A stretch of 64,000 bases of DNA from Flectonema sp. DT1601 (taxonomy: Eukaryota; Euglenozoa; Diplonemea; Diplonemida; Diplonemidae): positions 434,001 to 498,000 of the forward strand of contig OZ025858.1 of assembly GCA_964019425.1 (NCBI GenBank), read 5' to 3'. A model generated the notes under the pieces. It made no database searches, was not told the DNA's origin, and was given only the letters and a program-made list of their open reading frames with translations. Below, piece by piece: positions 9,927 to 21,844 of the stretch. How positions within the stretch are numbered: the first letter of the stretch is position 1; each line of letters starts with the position of its first letter. The translations under genes and the position numbers were made by a program.

Positions 9927-12900
9927 ATGACTGAGGTGATGCCGGCAGTGACATCTACGGCTGACCAAGTACAAGCAGAGGGTGTTGCTTTGAAGCAACA
10001 ATTGAGTGCGTTGGTGAGTTTACAGGCATCAGGAACAGCTCATCTTGACGCTGCTATCTCTGATATTAGAGAAAAGTTGTCGCATCTTGGATTCTCAAGT
10101 GACATAGCAACAGAGAAATCAACTAACCCGACTCCTCCAGTGGTAGCAACATCAAGGGCATGCAATCACAATACTTGGGATAATGTCAGAACTAAGAAAG
10201 GACAAGTCTTCTTACGTTGTAGAGTTTGTGATTCTCAATGGAGGACACCTGTTGAAACTCTCGATAGATGTTCTGTTTTTAATACTCCAGCTGGATGTCC
10301 CAGTGATCCTTGTCCACAGTTACATCTTCACGCTAGAAAGCAATCTCTATCAGAACGTGTCGCATTACATGGAAGTACTGTTCTTGAGAGAGTCCCTCCC
10401 GGGTCTCATGAAGATGATGACCAACCTGTTGTTTCTCAGACTGATCTTCAAACTCAGCAACAACTTCCGATCGATGAAAATTCAAACGCCGTGGCCACCA
10501 TCAAACCCTGTAATCACAATTCATGGGATAACGTTCGGACTAAAAAAGGTCAAGTGTTCCTTCGGTGTCGGGAGTGTGAAGCTCAGTGGAGGACTCCTGT
10601 CGATAATTTAGAACGTTGTGTTCAATTTAATGCGAACACTGGATGTCCAATCGGTTCTAGTTGTACAATGCTTCACTTACACACTCGAAAACAATCACTC
10701 GCAGAACGACTTGCTAAACACGGAGCAGCTATATTAGGAAGCATTTCTGCAGAAGGAAATCAACCTATCCAATCACAACCAACTACATATCAAAATGTAA
10801 TTCAACCTCAAGCTGGTGGTATTGATGGGCAACCTGCTGTTGGATTGGCGTCTGAAAACCTTCCGTACGACACAACGTTACTTGTCTCAAAGCAACATGG
10901 AACATCAATTGGTATGACTGTGAAGGGAAACATTGTAACAAAAGTTGAACCGAACACACCTGGAGCTATGTCTGGTCTGTTGGAAGGAATGAAAATCATC
11001 GGAGTGAACAGCACCGCTGTTGGGAACTCAACAAAAGAAGTTGTCGGAACTGTTAGAGACGCTTGGAATGCATCTTCTGAAATGAAACTAATCGTCAGAG
11101 TTCAGAGAATACGTCAACAGTCAGATGTAATGTCAGCAGTTAATACGATTCCACAATCACAACTACCAACGTATCCTTATTATCAACCAGGTACTGTTAA
11201 TGAAGCCACAGCTACAGTTGTTCATCAAATCCAATTAGACGACTCTCAAAGTAATGGAAGCCGTCTGTCATATCCAGCGATGGACGTCGCTATTCCAATT
11301 CAAAAGAAATTTCCAAACGAACCTCTCGGGATTACAGTAAAGTCTAACATAGTCACAAAGGTTATGATGGGATCTCCTGCTGGGATTGCTGGAGTGACTG
11401 AAGGAATGGCTATCCACACTGTGAATGGTATTCAAGTGAAAGGATCAACAACTGATGTTGTCACTCTCATTCGAGATGCATGGCAATCTGGTCCTATTCT
11501 TAACATCATTGCAAGAACTCCCGGTAGTACTGCGCCACCTCCACTAGATACAACATTTAGTGATGTTACGTCAATTGCGCCGAGTGAAGGTAACTTATCA
11601 AGACCAGAAACACCATCAACGATGACTCATAGTCCGTATGCGAGTGGTCATGAACTTCCTCCACCGTCGAGCGCTCCGACTAATAATTCATTAAATCCAA
11701 CATCTCTGGTAGAGGACCTTTCTAATCACAGTCTATCAGAGTCGTGGTGTCCACCACTTCTTACAAATTTATCATCTCAAGGAAAACTATCAGCTGGTCA
11801 TTCATCTGACGTCGTTTCTATAAGCAACACAGCGAACACATCTACTGTTGAGGTAGAAATGCACGTGACAATCAGAAAACAACATCCTCAGGATTCATTC
11901 GGTGCTGTATGTGATTATTATTTATTTTATCTCTATCTCTCTCTACATAAAAAGAGTGCGAACCATATTCAAAAAAATAACAGTCTGTGAAGGGTAACTC
12001 TGTTAGTAAAGTATCACCAGGATCTGCTGCAGCTGCTGCGGGTATCACCGAAGGTTTGTATTTGCTTTTTTATTTTATATATTTACAATTTCCACAACGA
12101 GAATACTATCAAAACAACAACCCCTCGCAGGTATGACTATACTTTCGGTGAATGGAAAGCCAGTCGGGAAGACAACAGTCGGAGTTGTCACTGCTGTTAG
12201 AAGTGCCTGGAGAACTGCTGGTGTTATTGAAGTACTGATATCCTCGAGTCTAAAGAATGAAGCAGCAAGTGAAGGAGAGGTAATGTCAATAAGTGAAGGA
12301 GGCTCACGATATGATGTTAGTCACGATGAATCGATATCAGTTTGTTCACAATCTGTTCCACCACCTGCTACTATTACTTGTGGAGATATTGAAATAGTGT
12401 GTACAGCTGTCAGGTTGGATTCAACTGTTTCAGCGAGAGGATGGTCTGATAGAACATATGATCTGTTTGATATCCCGCAATGTTTAAATGATGGAATCCT
12501 TCTACAGACTCCACATAAAAGTATTCCCGCAGACAGTCAACTGGTAGTCACCGTTCACAGTGACGCGATGTTATATTTATTTCACTCTAACGCTCTTGGA
12601 AGAGATGGTGGATTCCCTGCTTCACTTCAACAACATGATTGGATTAAGGATGATGAAAGTCCAAGTTGGAGTGGATCACCAGTTGCGGCACTTGGTCTTG
12701 GTCTGTGGAAGAAGGCAGTTCGCAGTGGAGAAATAGTGTCATTGCCGGCGACTACAACACCACAAACGACGTTAGGATTGGTTGTGATGAACCTGTCAGA
12801 TGATATTAGTATCAGTAACCTCTCATTTAATACAATGAGTTCTGATCATCGGTCGTTTGGTTCTCGTGCTGCAACACCAACTGGTGAAGAAGGCACAAGT

Positions 12901-12990
12901 AAGCCAAGTAGACGTAAAACCCGACAAAGATCTTCAACTTTGACATCAATCGACGCATCACTTTGTCGCGACAATATCGACAGAGACTGA
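9927..12990 (+). CDS. Protein with two Cys/His modules and three PDZ domains
   Basis: Three exons (9927-11906, 11984-12053, 12131-12990) with two GT-AG introns of exactly 77 bp each; the joined protein is 969 aa. The ATG at 9927 starts the conserved-looking part. Residues 79-149 and 195-265 are near-identical modules: CNHN-W-DNVRTKKGQVFLRC-x2-C, then QWRTPV, then C-x(8)-C-x(4,5)-C-x(3,4)-HLH, RKQSL and ER. This looks like a zinc ribbon plus a CCCH-like finger, a pairing I recall from kinetoplastid hypothetical proteins. Three PDZ domains follow (about 315-393, 451-530 and 640-720), with carboxylate-binding loops IGMTVKGN, LGITVKSN and FGASVKGN; the third is built across both introns. The last 250 residues include a beta-rich region and a basic Ser/Arg tail. 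A scaffold that joins nucleic-acid binding to peptide-tail binding is plausible; the function is unknown. Confidence 0.88.
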
Positions 12991-14637
12991 TGTTCGTTAT
13001 CCTCATCAAAAAGTGATTGAGAAACTGACTTCTAAGAGGGTCCTCCTCAGACTACTACTGCTCATTATTTAATCCACCTTATCGAATTATTGCTTCTTTC
13101 AAGGCATCTATTGGCCTTAATAAGGGCGTGGGAGAAGAAAAAAAAAAAAAGAAAAAAAAAAAAACCTTTACTGGCTTTCGGATACCCAGAAAATAAGGAG
13201 AGTTTTTTTTTTTTTTTTTATATTTTTTTATTTTTTAAAAAAATGTTATTATTTTTTTTGTTTGTTGGTTTTCCTCGCTAACCTTTAATTATATTTTATT
13301 TTATTTTAAAAACGTTTGCAATTTTTTTAAACCCCTTTGTGTGTTCTTTTTTTTTTTTTTTTTTTTTTTTTTGTTTTATTTCCTTTGGTCAGTGTATTTT
13401 CTGGGGATTTTGGCCTAAAATTATGGGGGAATCCCTAGGAGGGAAAATCTCTCAGCAAAAAGTTCTATTATGAGCATCAAGGGGACACTAAGAAATTCTC
13501 TTGTTTACTCCTGTCATCTGAAAGAGTATTCTCCACATCATTGATAACCTACTGCTTCCAGAGATGCTGATCTGGGTGAGGGGGGAGGTGGTGCGGGTGT
13601 CTGACGATGTGGTTGACCTTTTGAGCACTCTCTTGATCGTGTCAGACAAGCGTGTGGATTTCTTATCAGAATTCTGGCTAACCCTTTGACTTGCCTCCCT
13701 CTGTAATCTTGTGTCAGCTGAGCCCTTCGGAGCACATCATCTCTTAAAGCTGTCGATTTTATAAATTCCGCTGTGTTAGAACCCGGAGTTTAGTTGGATG
13801 GCCTTACCATGTGTGGGAAAAATCCCATGACCTTGGGCGATGTATGGGAACCCCCCAAAATACACTGCCTTTGATGAAAAAAAAAAAAAAAAAAAAAGAA
13901 ACAACACGTTCCTTGCCAAGCCTAACAAGCACTCCGATGTTGAAAGGGATATTTTTTTTTTTTTTTTTTTTTTTTGTTGAATAAAAACAGATATTTGTGT
14001 TGATATTTGGGTTCTCCTCCCCCTCTGGCTGCCGTTGTTCTTATCTCTCATAAAGAATTAAAAAAAAAAAAAAAAATAAGAAAAAGAAAAAGAATAGAAA
14101 ACATAAAGACTTGTTTGTTTTCCGGATTACTATGTTTTTCAAAAAAAAAAAAAAAAAAAAAAAAAAAAACAAACGCGAGTGATATTATTATTATTTTTAT
14201 TTTTTTAAATGTGGACAGCTGGGAGGGAATTAGTCCTTCGAGCCAAAAGCTATAAAAAAAACCTAATCATCCGTGATTGGGTTCTGGCTACCCAGACTCC
14301 CTTCAGTAATCGATCAAGGCGGTGCATTGGGATTCTGTCTGCATTCGAAAAGAGAATAAAAAAAAAATTGAAACATGTCAGGAAACACAAGTTCCCCACT
14401 TTGATCAAGCCCTTTTTTTTTTTTTGTTTTTGTTTGCGGTGTACTTGTTTTTTGTTACCTTTTTTCTGTTTCTAAGTACCAAAGGAATTATCAGTAATCT
14501 GACAACCAGGATCGGAGGGAATTTTTTTTTGTGCGTTCACTAAAATCTATTTTTCAGAGGGAAATGTACCTTAAAAAGTAGAAGCTTGTTTTCTAATTAT
14601 TTATCTAATTATAACCCTGGAAACAATTCATTGTGTT

Positions 14638-14671
<34 letters not shown>

Positions 14672-16026
14672 TTGTTGTTGTTGTTGTTATTTTTCCCCCT
14701 TCCAAATTGTGTTTTTTGTTTTTTGTAATCAGCTGCATGACAAAAGTTTTGAAATTTTTGGAAACAAGAAAAAGAATAAAAAAAAATAAAAAAATAAAAT
14801 GAAATAAAGCCTGTGTGAAAATAAAGTGAGGGTGACCTTTTTGACAGTGAGGCGTACGTTGTTTTGAAGTATCCCATACTTCTTTTCTTTTATTTTTATT
14901 TTTTTTTTTTTTTTTGTACTTACAAAAGATCCAATTGTTCAGAACGAGAATTGTAGGCGGCGTAAAACAAAAAATAAAAGTGTGGGTAAAAAAAAAAAAC
15001 TAAAAAAAAAAATGAGAGTTGAAAAGTTTTTTTTTCTCTTTTTTTTTCTTCCTGAACAACCTTTTCATGAAATGATAAGTACCTACTGCCGCTTGCAAGG
15101 CCAAATTATTTTGTTTCTTACCCTAATTACGCTATAGGAGATACTGCAATGCTCTGCTTTTGTCGATTGTCTTGAGAAGAGAAGTCCTGTTATTTGAATG
15201 TACGTCAAGCGTTCAATTCAGTTAAGAGATGTTATTGTTTGTGTTGTTGTACAAAGACTCCCGACTGGAACCATTAAAAGGGACTCATAAAAACCTTTTT
15301 TTCAAATCTCCCGCTTTTTTTTTTCAGTTTGTGACTGAAATGAGCGAGAGCAGGAATACTTGAGGGTTGTCTGCTGGTTTTTAGTTTCTTATTATTCTCT
15401 CTCTCCTCAACCTTCTCAGAAAAAAATAAAAAAATAACGATAATAAGAGGTCATTCTGACCCCTGGTTTTTTGTTTATATGTTCTCCAAGTGGTATTATT
15501 TATTTATTTATTTGCAATCATTTACTACGCTGCCGATGACAGTCAAGATTGTCAGGAGAAATTGTTGTTCCTTTTGAGCCTTGATACCACGGTGTCAATA
15601 TGTTACTCTCCTCCCTTATTTATTATTATTATTTTTTTTTTTTTGTCCCAAAAAAAAACAACATCAACATCGTATCTGTGTGATTTGTGATTTATTTTAT
15701 TTTTTGTTGGAGAAAATAAAAAAAAGCAGCCGGTTTTGGTCACAATCCTTGAGAGGTAGATAATGTGTGAAGCTGGGCTTATCATGCCTTCTTTGCCAAA
15801 ATTGCGATTACCTGGTCGTTGTAGCCAATGGCTTACTCGCTTCTGTAGTGATCACGTGTTGTTACACTACAGATGATGAGTTGGGTAGCCCACTCATGAT
15901 TGTGATCAGGCTGTGTGGGGAAAACTACAAACAAACAAGCAAAAAAAAAAAAAAAAAGAAAAGAAAAAAATCAACAACATAACGGGAAAATAATAGAGCC
16001 CAAGCTGACGGCTTCTTTTTTCTGAT

Positions 16027-16067
<41 letters not shown>

Positions 16068-17224
16068 TGTTTGTTTGTAGATTTCTTATTCTACCAACGT
16101 GTGCATATCTTTTATCGCCTCTGTGAGACAAGTCTTGTGAAGTGATTTGATTTGTTCCGATTTGTTCCCTTCTTTCTAGGATATTAAGCTAAGGGAAAAA
16201 AAAAAAAAAAAAAAAAAAAGAAAAAAGCCTGATCCACCACAACAATTGAGGTGGAAATTTAAAAAAAAAAAAAAAAAAAAAAACTTGTTATTGATTTTTT
16301 TTTTTTTTTGTGTGTGTGTGTGTTTTGTGTTGTGTGTTGTCAATAAGGGTTTTCTCTGTTGGATTATAATTTTAGTTCTTTCTTGATATTTTCTTTAATC
16401 AAGTGGGAAGGAGTTTTCCATCCGACTGCACTGCGTTACGACTAAATGACAAGTTTGCGTTGTGTGAGGTACCACTATTTTTTATTTTTTTTTTTTTGAA
16501 AATTTCTTTTCAAACAGCAGCGCACTCTTTCGTGTGAACCGTTCAATTATTCTTACGTTTCAATAGTCGTTCTGTGTGAATGGAAGTGTAAACACCGTTC
16601 TGGAATGACCTTATAAATATTTCAGTAAAGACATCAGAGTTATTTTTAAGTTGTTTTTTCCTCTCTTGACTGGTTGGTTGTTGGCTTTCGGCTCCCCCCC
16701 CCCGACTGTATCTCAGAACTAATGTTAAATTATCGTTATGTTGTCTATGATACAAAACATTTGTATTTTACGTACAAACTCGAACAGTTAATTCCCCCCC
16801 CCGGGTTTGGTTCCCTGGTGAAGGTGGTGGTGAAATTATTTTTTTCTCTCTCTCTTGCGGAGTTCATCTCCTCGTCTTCGTTATCGTTCTTCCCCAGTAG
16901 AGTGTTGAGTTGTTTCGTTTTATCTGTCAAGTAAATAATAATAATAATAAAAAAAAAGTTACAATCGTTTTTTTAAAAAAAAAAAAAAAAAAATAAAATA
17001 AAATGTTTCCTGCTTTTCCCTTCTGAAAGTAAAGTGGCGCAAGTTGTTCAGACTTTTTTTTTTAATTTTTTTTATTGTCTTTATTTCTCTGCTCTCTCGT
17101 GTGAGAGTCATATGCGATGGTGTGTCTCAGTCACTTTTATCATAAATAGATTTGCTATTTGTGATTTTCAATTTGAAGTCAGTTTGATGTATGTAATCCC
17201 ACCTCTTCTCTTCTCTTCTCTTCT

Positions 17225-17261
<37 letters not shown>

Positions 17262-17988
17262 CACCTTTGGCGTTCTCCACTTCACGGAAATAGGAAAAAA
17301 AAAAAAAAAAAAAAAATTATTTCTTCTTGAATACATAATCAAGCACACTTCAATTTTCTTAAATGACAACACGGAAAAAGAGATGTTCGTCCAGCTAAGT
17401 ATTAGCAGCATTTTTTTGTAATTTAAGGTCATCCACCTTCAGCAGAGCGTTTACCTTAACCTTGCATCACTAGACTACCGATACGAAACGGATATCTGTT
17501 TTCTTTCATGAATATACTCAAAATCATTCAAAACTCTTATTTTTACTCCTTTTTTTTTTTTTTTTTTCGCTCTTTCTTTCAACCTTTTTTTTTCTTTGCC
17601 CCCCCCTTTTTTTTCCCCCCTCGGGATATACATCTGTGCTGCCTGAGACTGTTTGTGATTTACTCAACTGGTTTTATGAATTTAGTTTTTTTTTTTTTTT
17701 TTTTTTTTAAAAAAAAATAAACATTAAATCTATTTTTTCTATTTAGGAACACCAATGCAATGTGTGTGACAAAATACGATCCAAGCAACAACCAATTTAA
17801 GGAAAAAACAACAAAAAAAAAAAACTTAATAATGTCTTGATTAACATACGTTGTTCACTTCACTAGGAAATAAAGATGCTTATTCACGGTTGTTGGTAGC
17901 GACTGTTACCCTGTAAGCTTTTTCTGGCTTCCTAGGCTTCGTAAATAAATAAATAATTCATCATCACAGCTGCAACCTTCTCACTCAT
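12991..17988. other. Five-kilobase region without a supported gene
   Basis: Dominated by A and T runs of 15-35 bases, with a (GTT)n stretch near 14670, a (GT)n stretch near 16310 and a (TCTCT)n stretch near 17210. Islands of ordinary complexity occur at about 13390-13870, 14200-14350, 15060-15300, 15760-15920, 16370-16470, 17340-17500 and 17860-17970. None gives a reading frame with recognisable protein content on either strand, and I find no tRNA, snRNA or 5S match by eye. They could be decayed genes, snoRNA genes or long untranslated exons. An AG at 17968-17969 precedes the SPRY gene. Confidence 0.6.
15843..15897. ncRNA. Two adjacent hairpins, candidate structured RNA
   Basis: CTGTAGTG (15843-15850) pairs perfectly with CACTACAG (15865-15872). 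ATGAG-T-TGGG pairs with CCCA-CTCAT just after it (15876-15897; one bulged T, loop TAG). Two stems within 55 nt, in one of the few non-homopolymer islands of a gene-free stretch, suggest an RNA, but no family signature (C/D boxes, ACA, Sm site) is evident. Confidence 0.35.
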
Positions 17989-18483
17989 ATGGGTGTCGTT
18001 CCATTTCAAATAGATACATCAACACCTCATCCTGGTGTTCGTATTGAGGACGACGTCGCTGTGAAGCATACCTGTGGTGGTTGGGTCACAATGAGAGCAA
18101 AGAAAGCCTTATCACCGGGTAATCATCAATGGGGTATTAAGATACTAGACCAGGGGGATGGTGCTGATGGTAGCGGTTTGATGGTGGGTATTTTACCAAA
18201 ATTATCACCGTCAGACGTTGCATGTTTAGGATCGAAGTATTGTTCTGAAGTAGAAGGATGGTGTGTTAGCAGAGCTGGTCAATTTTACGGAACTTGGAAA
18301 GGAGACAAAATCGAATACGGGACCGGTTGCGTCATTGAATTTAACGTCGACACTTCTCGTGAAAGTGTCACCATAACATGCGGTGAAAAAAAAGTTGTCG
18401 GCTTCATCAACGGGATACGTGACATTGAACTTTATCCATCGTTCTCTATGTATTACTTAAATCAAAGAGTTATGTTTGTTTGA
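17989..18483 (+). CDS. SPRY-like (concanavalin-fold) domain protein
   Basis: A single-exon 164-aa protein. The core follows the SPRY/B30.2 pattern: a strand with CGGWVTMRAKKAL, then SPGNHQWGIKI (position of the conserved G-x-h-x-W strand), a turn with DGSGLMVGILP (where SPRY proteins have a h-x-hGh strand), VEGWCVSRAGQFYG, then EYGTGCVIEFNVDTSRESVTI, where SPRY proteins have G-D-x-h-G-hxhD. It ends in a strand with YPSFSMYYLNQRV. The domain fills the whole protein, so it probably acts as a small binding module. An acceptor AG lies 19 nt before the ATG. It is the last single-copy gene before the eEF2 array. Confidence 0.72.
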   Translation: MGVVPFQIDTSTPHPGVRIEDDVAVKHTCGGWVTMRAKKALSPGNHQWGIKILDQGDGADGSGLMVGILPKLSPSDVACLGSKYCSEVEGWCVSRAGQFYGTWKGDKIEYGTGCVIEFNVDTSRESVTITCGEKKVVGFINGIRDIELYPSFSMYYLNQRVMFV

Positions 18484-18634
18484 TCTTTTTATTTTTGTAT
18501 GTTGTACTTACTAACGTATTATGTTGTTGTTGCTCAATTAGCATTTACACGTTTCTTAATTTATGTTTTTATAAATTGTTCCACGTTTGGCTTTTATTTA
18601 CTTTCAGCACCTCAGGAAATACAGTTCATCAACA

Positions 18635-21600
18635 ATGGTGAACTTCACTGTCGATGAGGTTCGCGCAATCATGGACTTCCCGGACCAGATCCGTAACATG
18701 TCTGTGATTGCTCACGTCGATCACGGAAAGTCGACCCTTTCGGACTCTCTGGTGGCGGCTGCTGGTATTATCGCGATGGCGAAGGCCGGAGACGCGCGTC
18801 TGACTGACACCCGTGCCGACGAGCAGGAACGTTGCATCACCATCAAGTCGACCTCGATCTCGCTGTACTACAACGTGTCGAAGGAGCTCGTGAGCGACGA
18901 GGACTTGAAGAAGATCACCAAGGGAGACCGCAGAGACTTCTTGATCAACTTGATCGATTCCCCGGGACACGTTGACTTCAGCAGTGAAGTTACTGCTGCC
19001 CTTCGTGTGACTGATGGTGCGCTCGTTGTCGTCGACTGTGTCGAGGGAGTGTGCGTGCAGACTGAGACCGTGTTGAGACAGGCCCTTTCGGAGAGAATCA
19101 AGCCGGTGGTGATGGTTAACAAGGTCGACCGTGCGCTTTTGGAGCTTCAGTTGGACCCTGAGGAGGCGTACCAGAGTTTCTTCAGAACCATCCAGACTGT
19201 GAACGTCGTGATCGCGACCTACAACGACGAGCAGCTCGGTGACGTGCAGGTGTACCCTGAGGCCGGAACCGTCGGATTCGGATCAGGTCTCCACTCATGG
19301 GCGTTCACCCTGAACAAGTTCGCGAAGATGTACGCGGTGAAGTTCGGAGTTGACGAGGACAAGATGGTGAAGCGTCTCTGGGGAGACTCGTACTTCGACG
19401 CGAAGAGAAAGAAGTGGACGAGCGAGGCACCAGCCGGTGGACAGAGAGCGTTCTGCCAGTTCTGCATGGAGCCAATCAGAAACTTGTTCGACGCGGTGAT
19501 GAACGACAAGAAGGACAAGATGGAGAAGATGATGAAGGCGCTCGGAATTGTGTTGAAGGGAGACGAGAAGGACTACACCCAGAAGAAATTGTTGAAGTGC
19601 ATCATGCAGAAGTTCCTTCCAGCGTCTGAGGCGCTTCTTCAGATGATTGTGAGCAAGCTTCCATCCCCAAGAGTTGCGCAGAACTACAGAGCCGATCAGC
19701 TGTACATGGGAGTGACTGAGCAGGAGGACGGAACTATGGTCCCTAACAACGACAGATACTACCAGGGACTGAAGAACTGCGACCCTAAGGGTCCGCTTCT
19801 CATGTACGTGTCGAAGATGGTTCCAGCGGCTGACAAGGGAAGATTCATCGCCTTCGGACGTGTCTTCTCTGGAAAGATCAAGGCCGGTCAGAAGTGCAGA
19901 ATCATGGGACCTAACCACGAGTTCGGAACCAAGAAGGACATGTCGATCAAGAACATCCAGCGTACCGTCCTCATGATGGGACGTTACCAGGAGGCTGTTG
20001 AGGACTTGCCATGTGGTAACGTTGTTGGTCTTGTTGGTATGTGTTTTGTTTTGTTTTGTTTTGTTTTGTTTTGTTTTATTTTGTTTTATTTTATTCTATT
20101 TTGTTTTGTTTTGTTGTGTTGTTTGTGTTTCTTCGGCTCTGTGGTTGTGTTGAGTCGATCTCCCGCATCTCGTTTTGGTTTTGCTTCTCCTACATTTCCT
20201 ACCCTTGCTTTTGAGATGGGGTTTCTCCCGTTCTCTTGTGTGTTGTCTTGCCTTTGCCTTGCTTTGCCTTGCCTTGTTTTGAGAAGAGAAGAGAAGAGAA
20301 GACAAGACAAGACAAGACAAGAGAAGACAAGACAAGACAAAAGAAGACAAGACAGGACAAGGCAACAGCAAATCAAGATAAGAACGAGAATGAAAATGAA
20401 AATGAAAATGAAAACGAAAACGTAAATCAACAACAACACAGGTGTTGACAACTTCATTGTGAAGACCGCCACTTTGACCGATGATGGAAACGCCGACTGC
20501 TACCCACTCCGTGACATGAAGTACAGTGTGTCACCTGTTGTCCGTGTCGCCGTCGAGTGCGCGTCACCAGCTGACTTGCCAAAGTTGGTTGAGGGATTGA
20601 AGCGTCTTTCCAAGTATGTTCCGTTCTTTCTCACCACGGTCGCAACCACACAGGATGTAGTTTGGTTTAGTTTAACTTGAGTTGACTTAACTTAACTTAA
20701 CTTAACTTAACTTTACTTAATTTAATTTAATTTAATTTGGTGTGCATATAGCGTAGCGCAACGTTGGAATCGTTTCTTCTTTTTTTTTGCATTCGATTGT
20801 TCAAAAGCAAAGCCAAGTCAACAAATAAAATGACACAAAAACAGGTCCGACCCTCTCGTCCAGTGCTCGATCGAGGAATCAGGAGAGCACATCATCGCCG
20901 GAGCTGGAGAGCTTCACTTGGAAATCTGCTTGAAGGATTTGCAAGAGGACTTCATGGCTGGAGCGAAGTTGAAGATCTCCGAGCCAGTTGTGTCGTTCCG
21001 TGAGACCATCACCGAAGAGTCATCGATGCAGTGCCTGTCGAAGTCTCCAAACAAGCACAACAGATTGTTCTGCAGAGGAGCACCAATGGGAGATGAGCTT
21101 TGCAACCACATCGACGAGCAGGACAAGGGAGTGCACGCTGATGCCGAAGCAAAGACCAGAGCCCGTACCCTCGCGGACGAGTTCGACTGGGACGTGATGG
21201 AGGCGCGTAAGATCTGGTGCTTCGGACCGGACGGTGCGGGACCAAACGTTGTCGTTGACGTGACCAAGGGTGTGCAGAACATGAACGAGCTGAAGGACTC
21301 GTTCGTGGCGGCATGGAACTGGGCGACGAAGGAGGGAGTGATGTGCGAGGAGGCGATGAGAGGAGTGAGAATCAACGTCGAGGATGTGACGATGCACGCT
21401 GACGCTATCCACAGAGGTGGAGGTCAGATCATCCCAACCGCGCGTCGTGTGTACTACGCGTGCTGCCTGAAGGCGAAGCCGATGCTCATGGAGCCTGTGT
21501 TCTTGGTTGACATCCAGACCGTTGAGCACGCGATGGGTGGAATCTACGGTGTGTTGAACAAGCGTCGTGGTATCATGTTGGGAGAGGAGAACAGACCAGG

Positions 21601-21844
21601 AACGCCAATCTACAACGTCCGTGCGTACCTTCCTGTCAACGAGTCCTTCGGATTCACCGCCGACCTGAGATCCAACACTGGTGGACAGGCGTTCCCTCAA
21701 TGCGTATTTGACCACTGGCAGTTGTTCCCTGGTGATCCAATGGCTGAGGGAACCACCGCGTTCGAGCAGGTGAAGAAGACCCGTGTCAGAAAGGGATTGA
21801 AGCCAGAGGTCTCTGCATTCGAAAACTTCTACGACAAGTTGTAA
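18635..21844 (+). CDS. EEF2: Elongation factor 2, array copy 1
   Basis: eEF2 is the GTPase that translocates the ribosome. Exons 18635-20036, 20442-20613 and 20845-21844 (introns 405 and 231 bp, GTATGT donors, CAG acceptors) join into 857 aa, the normal length. Visible: P-loop AHVDHGKS (26-33), DSPGH (108-112), NKVD (162-165), the switch segment [16 protein letters not shown], and the diphthamide-site loop [16 protein letters not shown] with His near residue 714. Kinetoplastid-like residues throughout support a euglenozoan host. Codon use is strongly biased (AAG, GAG, TTC, GTG) and GC-rich against its AT-rich neighbours, as expected of a very highly expressed gene rather than of transfer. Unlike the other copies it has no spacer upstream; its leader comes from the flank of the SPRY gene and differs at two bases (ACAGTTC for ACAAGTC). 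Confidence 0.98.
20037..20441 (+). repeat. Intron 1 of eEF2: opposed pentanucleotide microsatellites
   Basis: The intron begins with seven GTTTT units and variants, passes through unique sequence, then carries CCTTG/CTTTG pentamers, then GAGAA/GACAA pentamers, then AAAATG/AAAACG hexamers before the acceptor. The T/G-rich 5' half is broadly complementary to the A-rich 3' half, and the CCTTG block to the CAAGA/CAAGG block beside it. None of the pentamers contains a stop in the exon 1 frame, so the frame stays open well into the intron. Equivalent introns lie at 24057, 28077, 32091, 36111, 40131 (380 bp), 44120 and 48140 (400 bp). Confidence 0.9.
20680..20742 (+). repeat. Pentanucleotide repeat in eEF2 intron 2
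   Basis: Runs of CTTAA followed by TTTAA pentamers form most of this part of the 231-bp second intron. The same block recurs in all eight copies at the same offset and shows no length difference between copies that I can see, unlike intron 1. Confidence 0.85.

Noticed and set aside
14605-14877. Asn/Lys-repeat frames around the (GTT)n tract
   Set aside because: They are translations of a microsatellite and homopolymers only.
12991-17988. Retroelement or virus-like remnant in the large gene-free block
   Set aside because: No polymerase, integrase, capsid or terminal-repeat signature was seen on either strand.
18587-20425. A 612-616 aa eEF2-like protein ending in an Arg/Lys-rich tail
   Set aside because: The tail is intron 1 read through; the GTATGT donor and CAG acceptor restore the conserved protein exactly.
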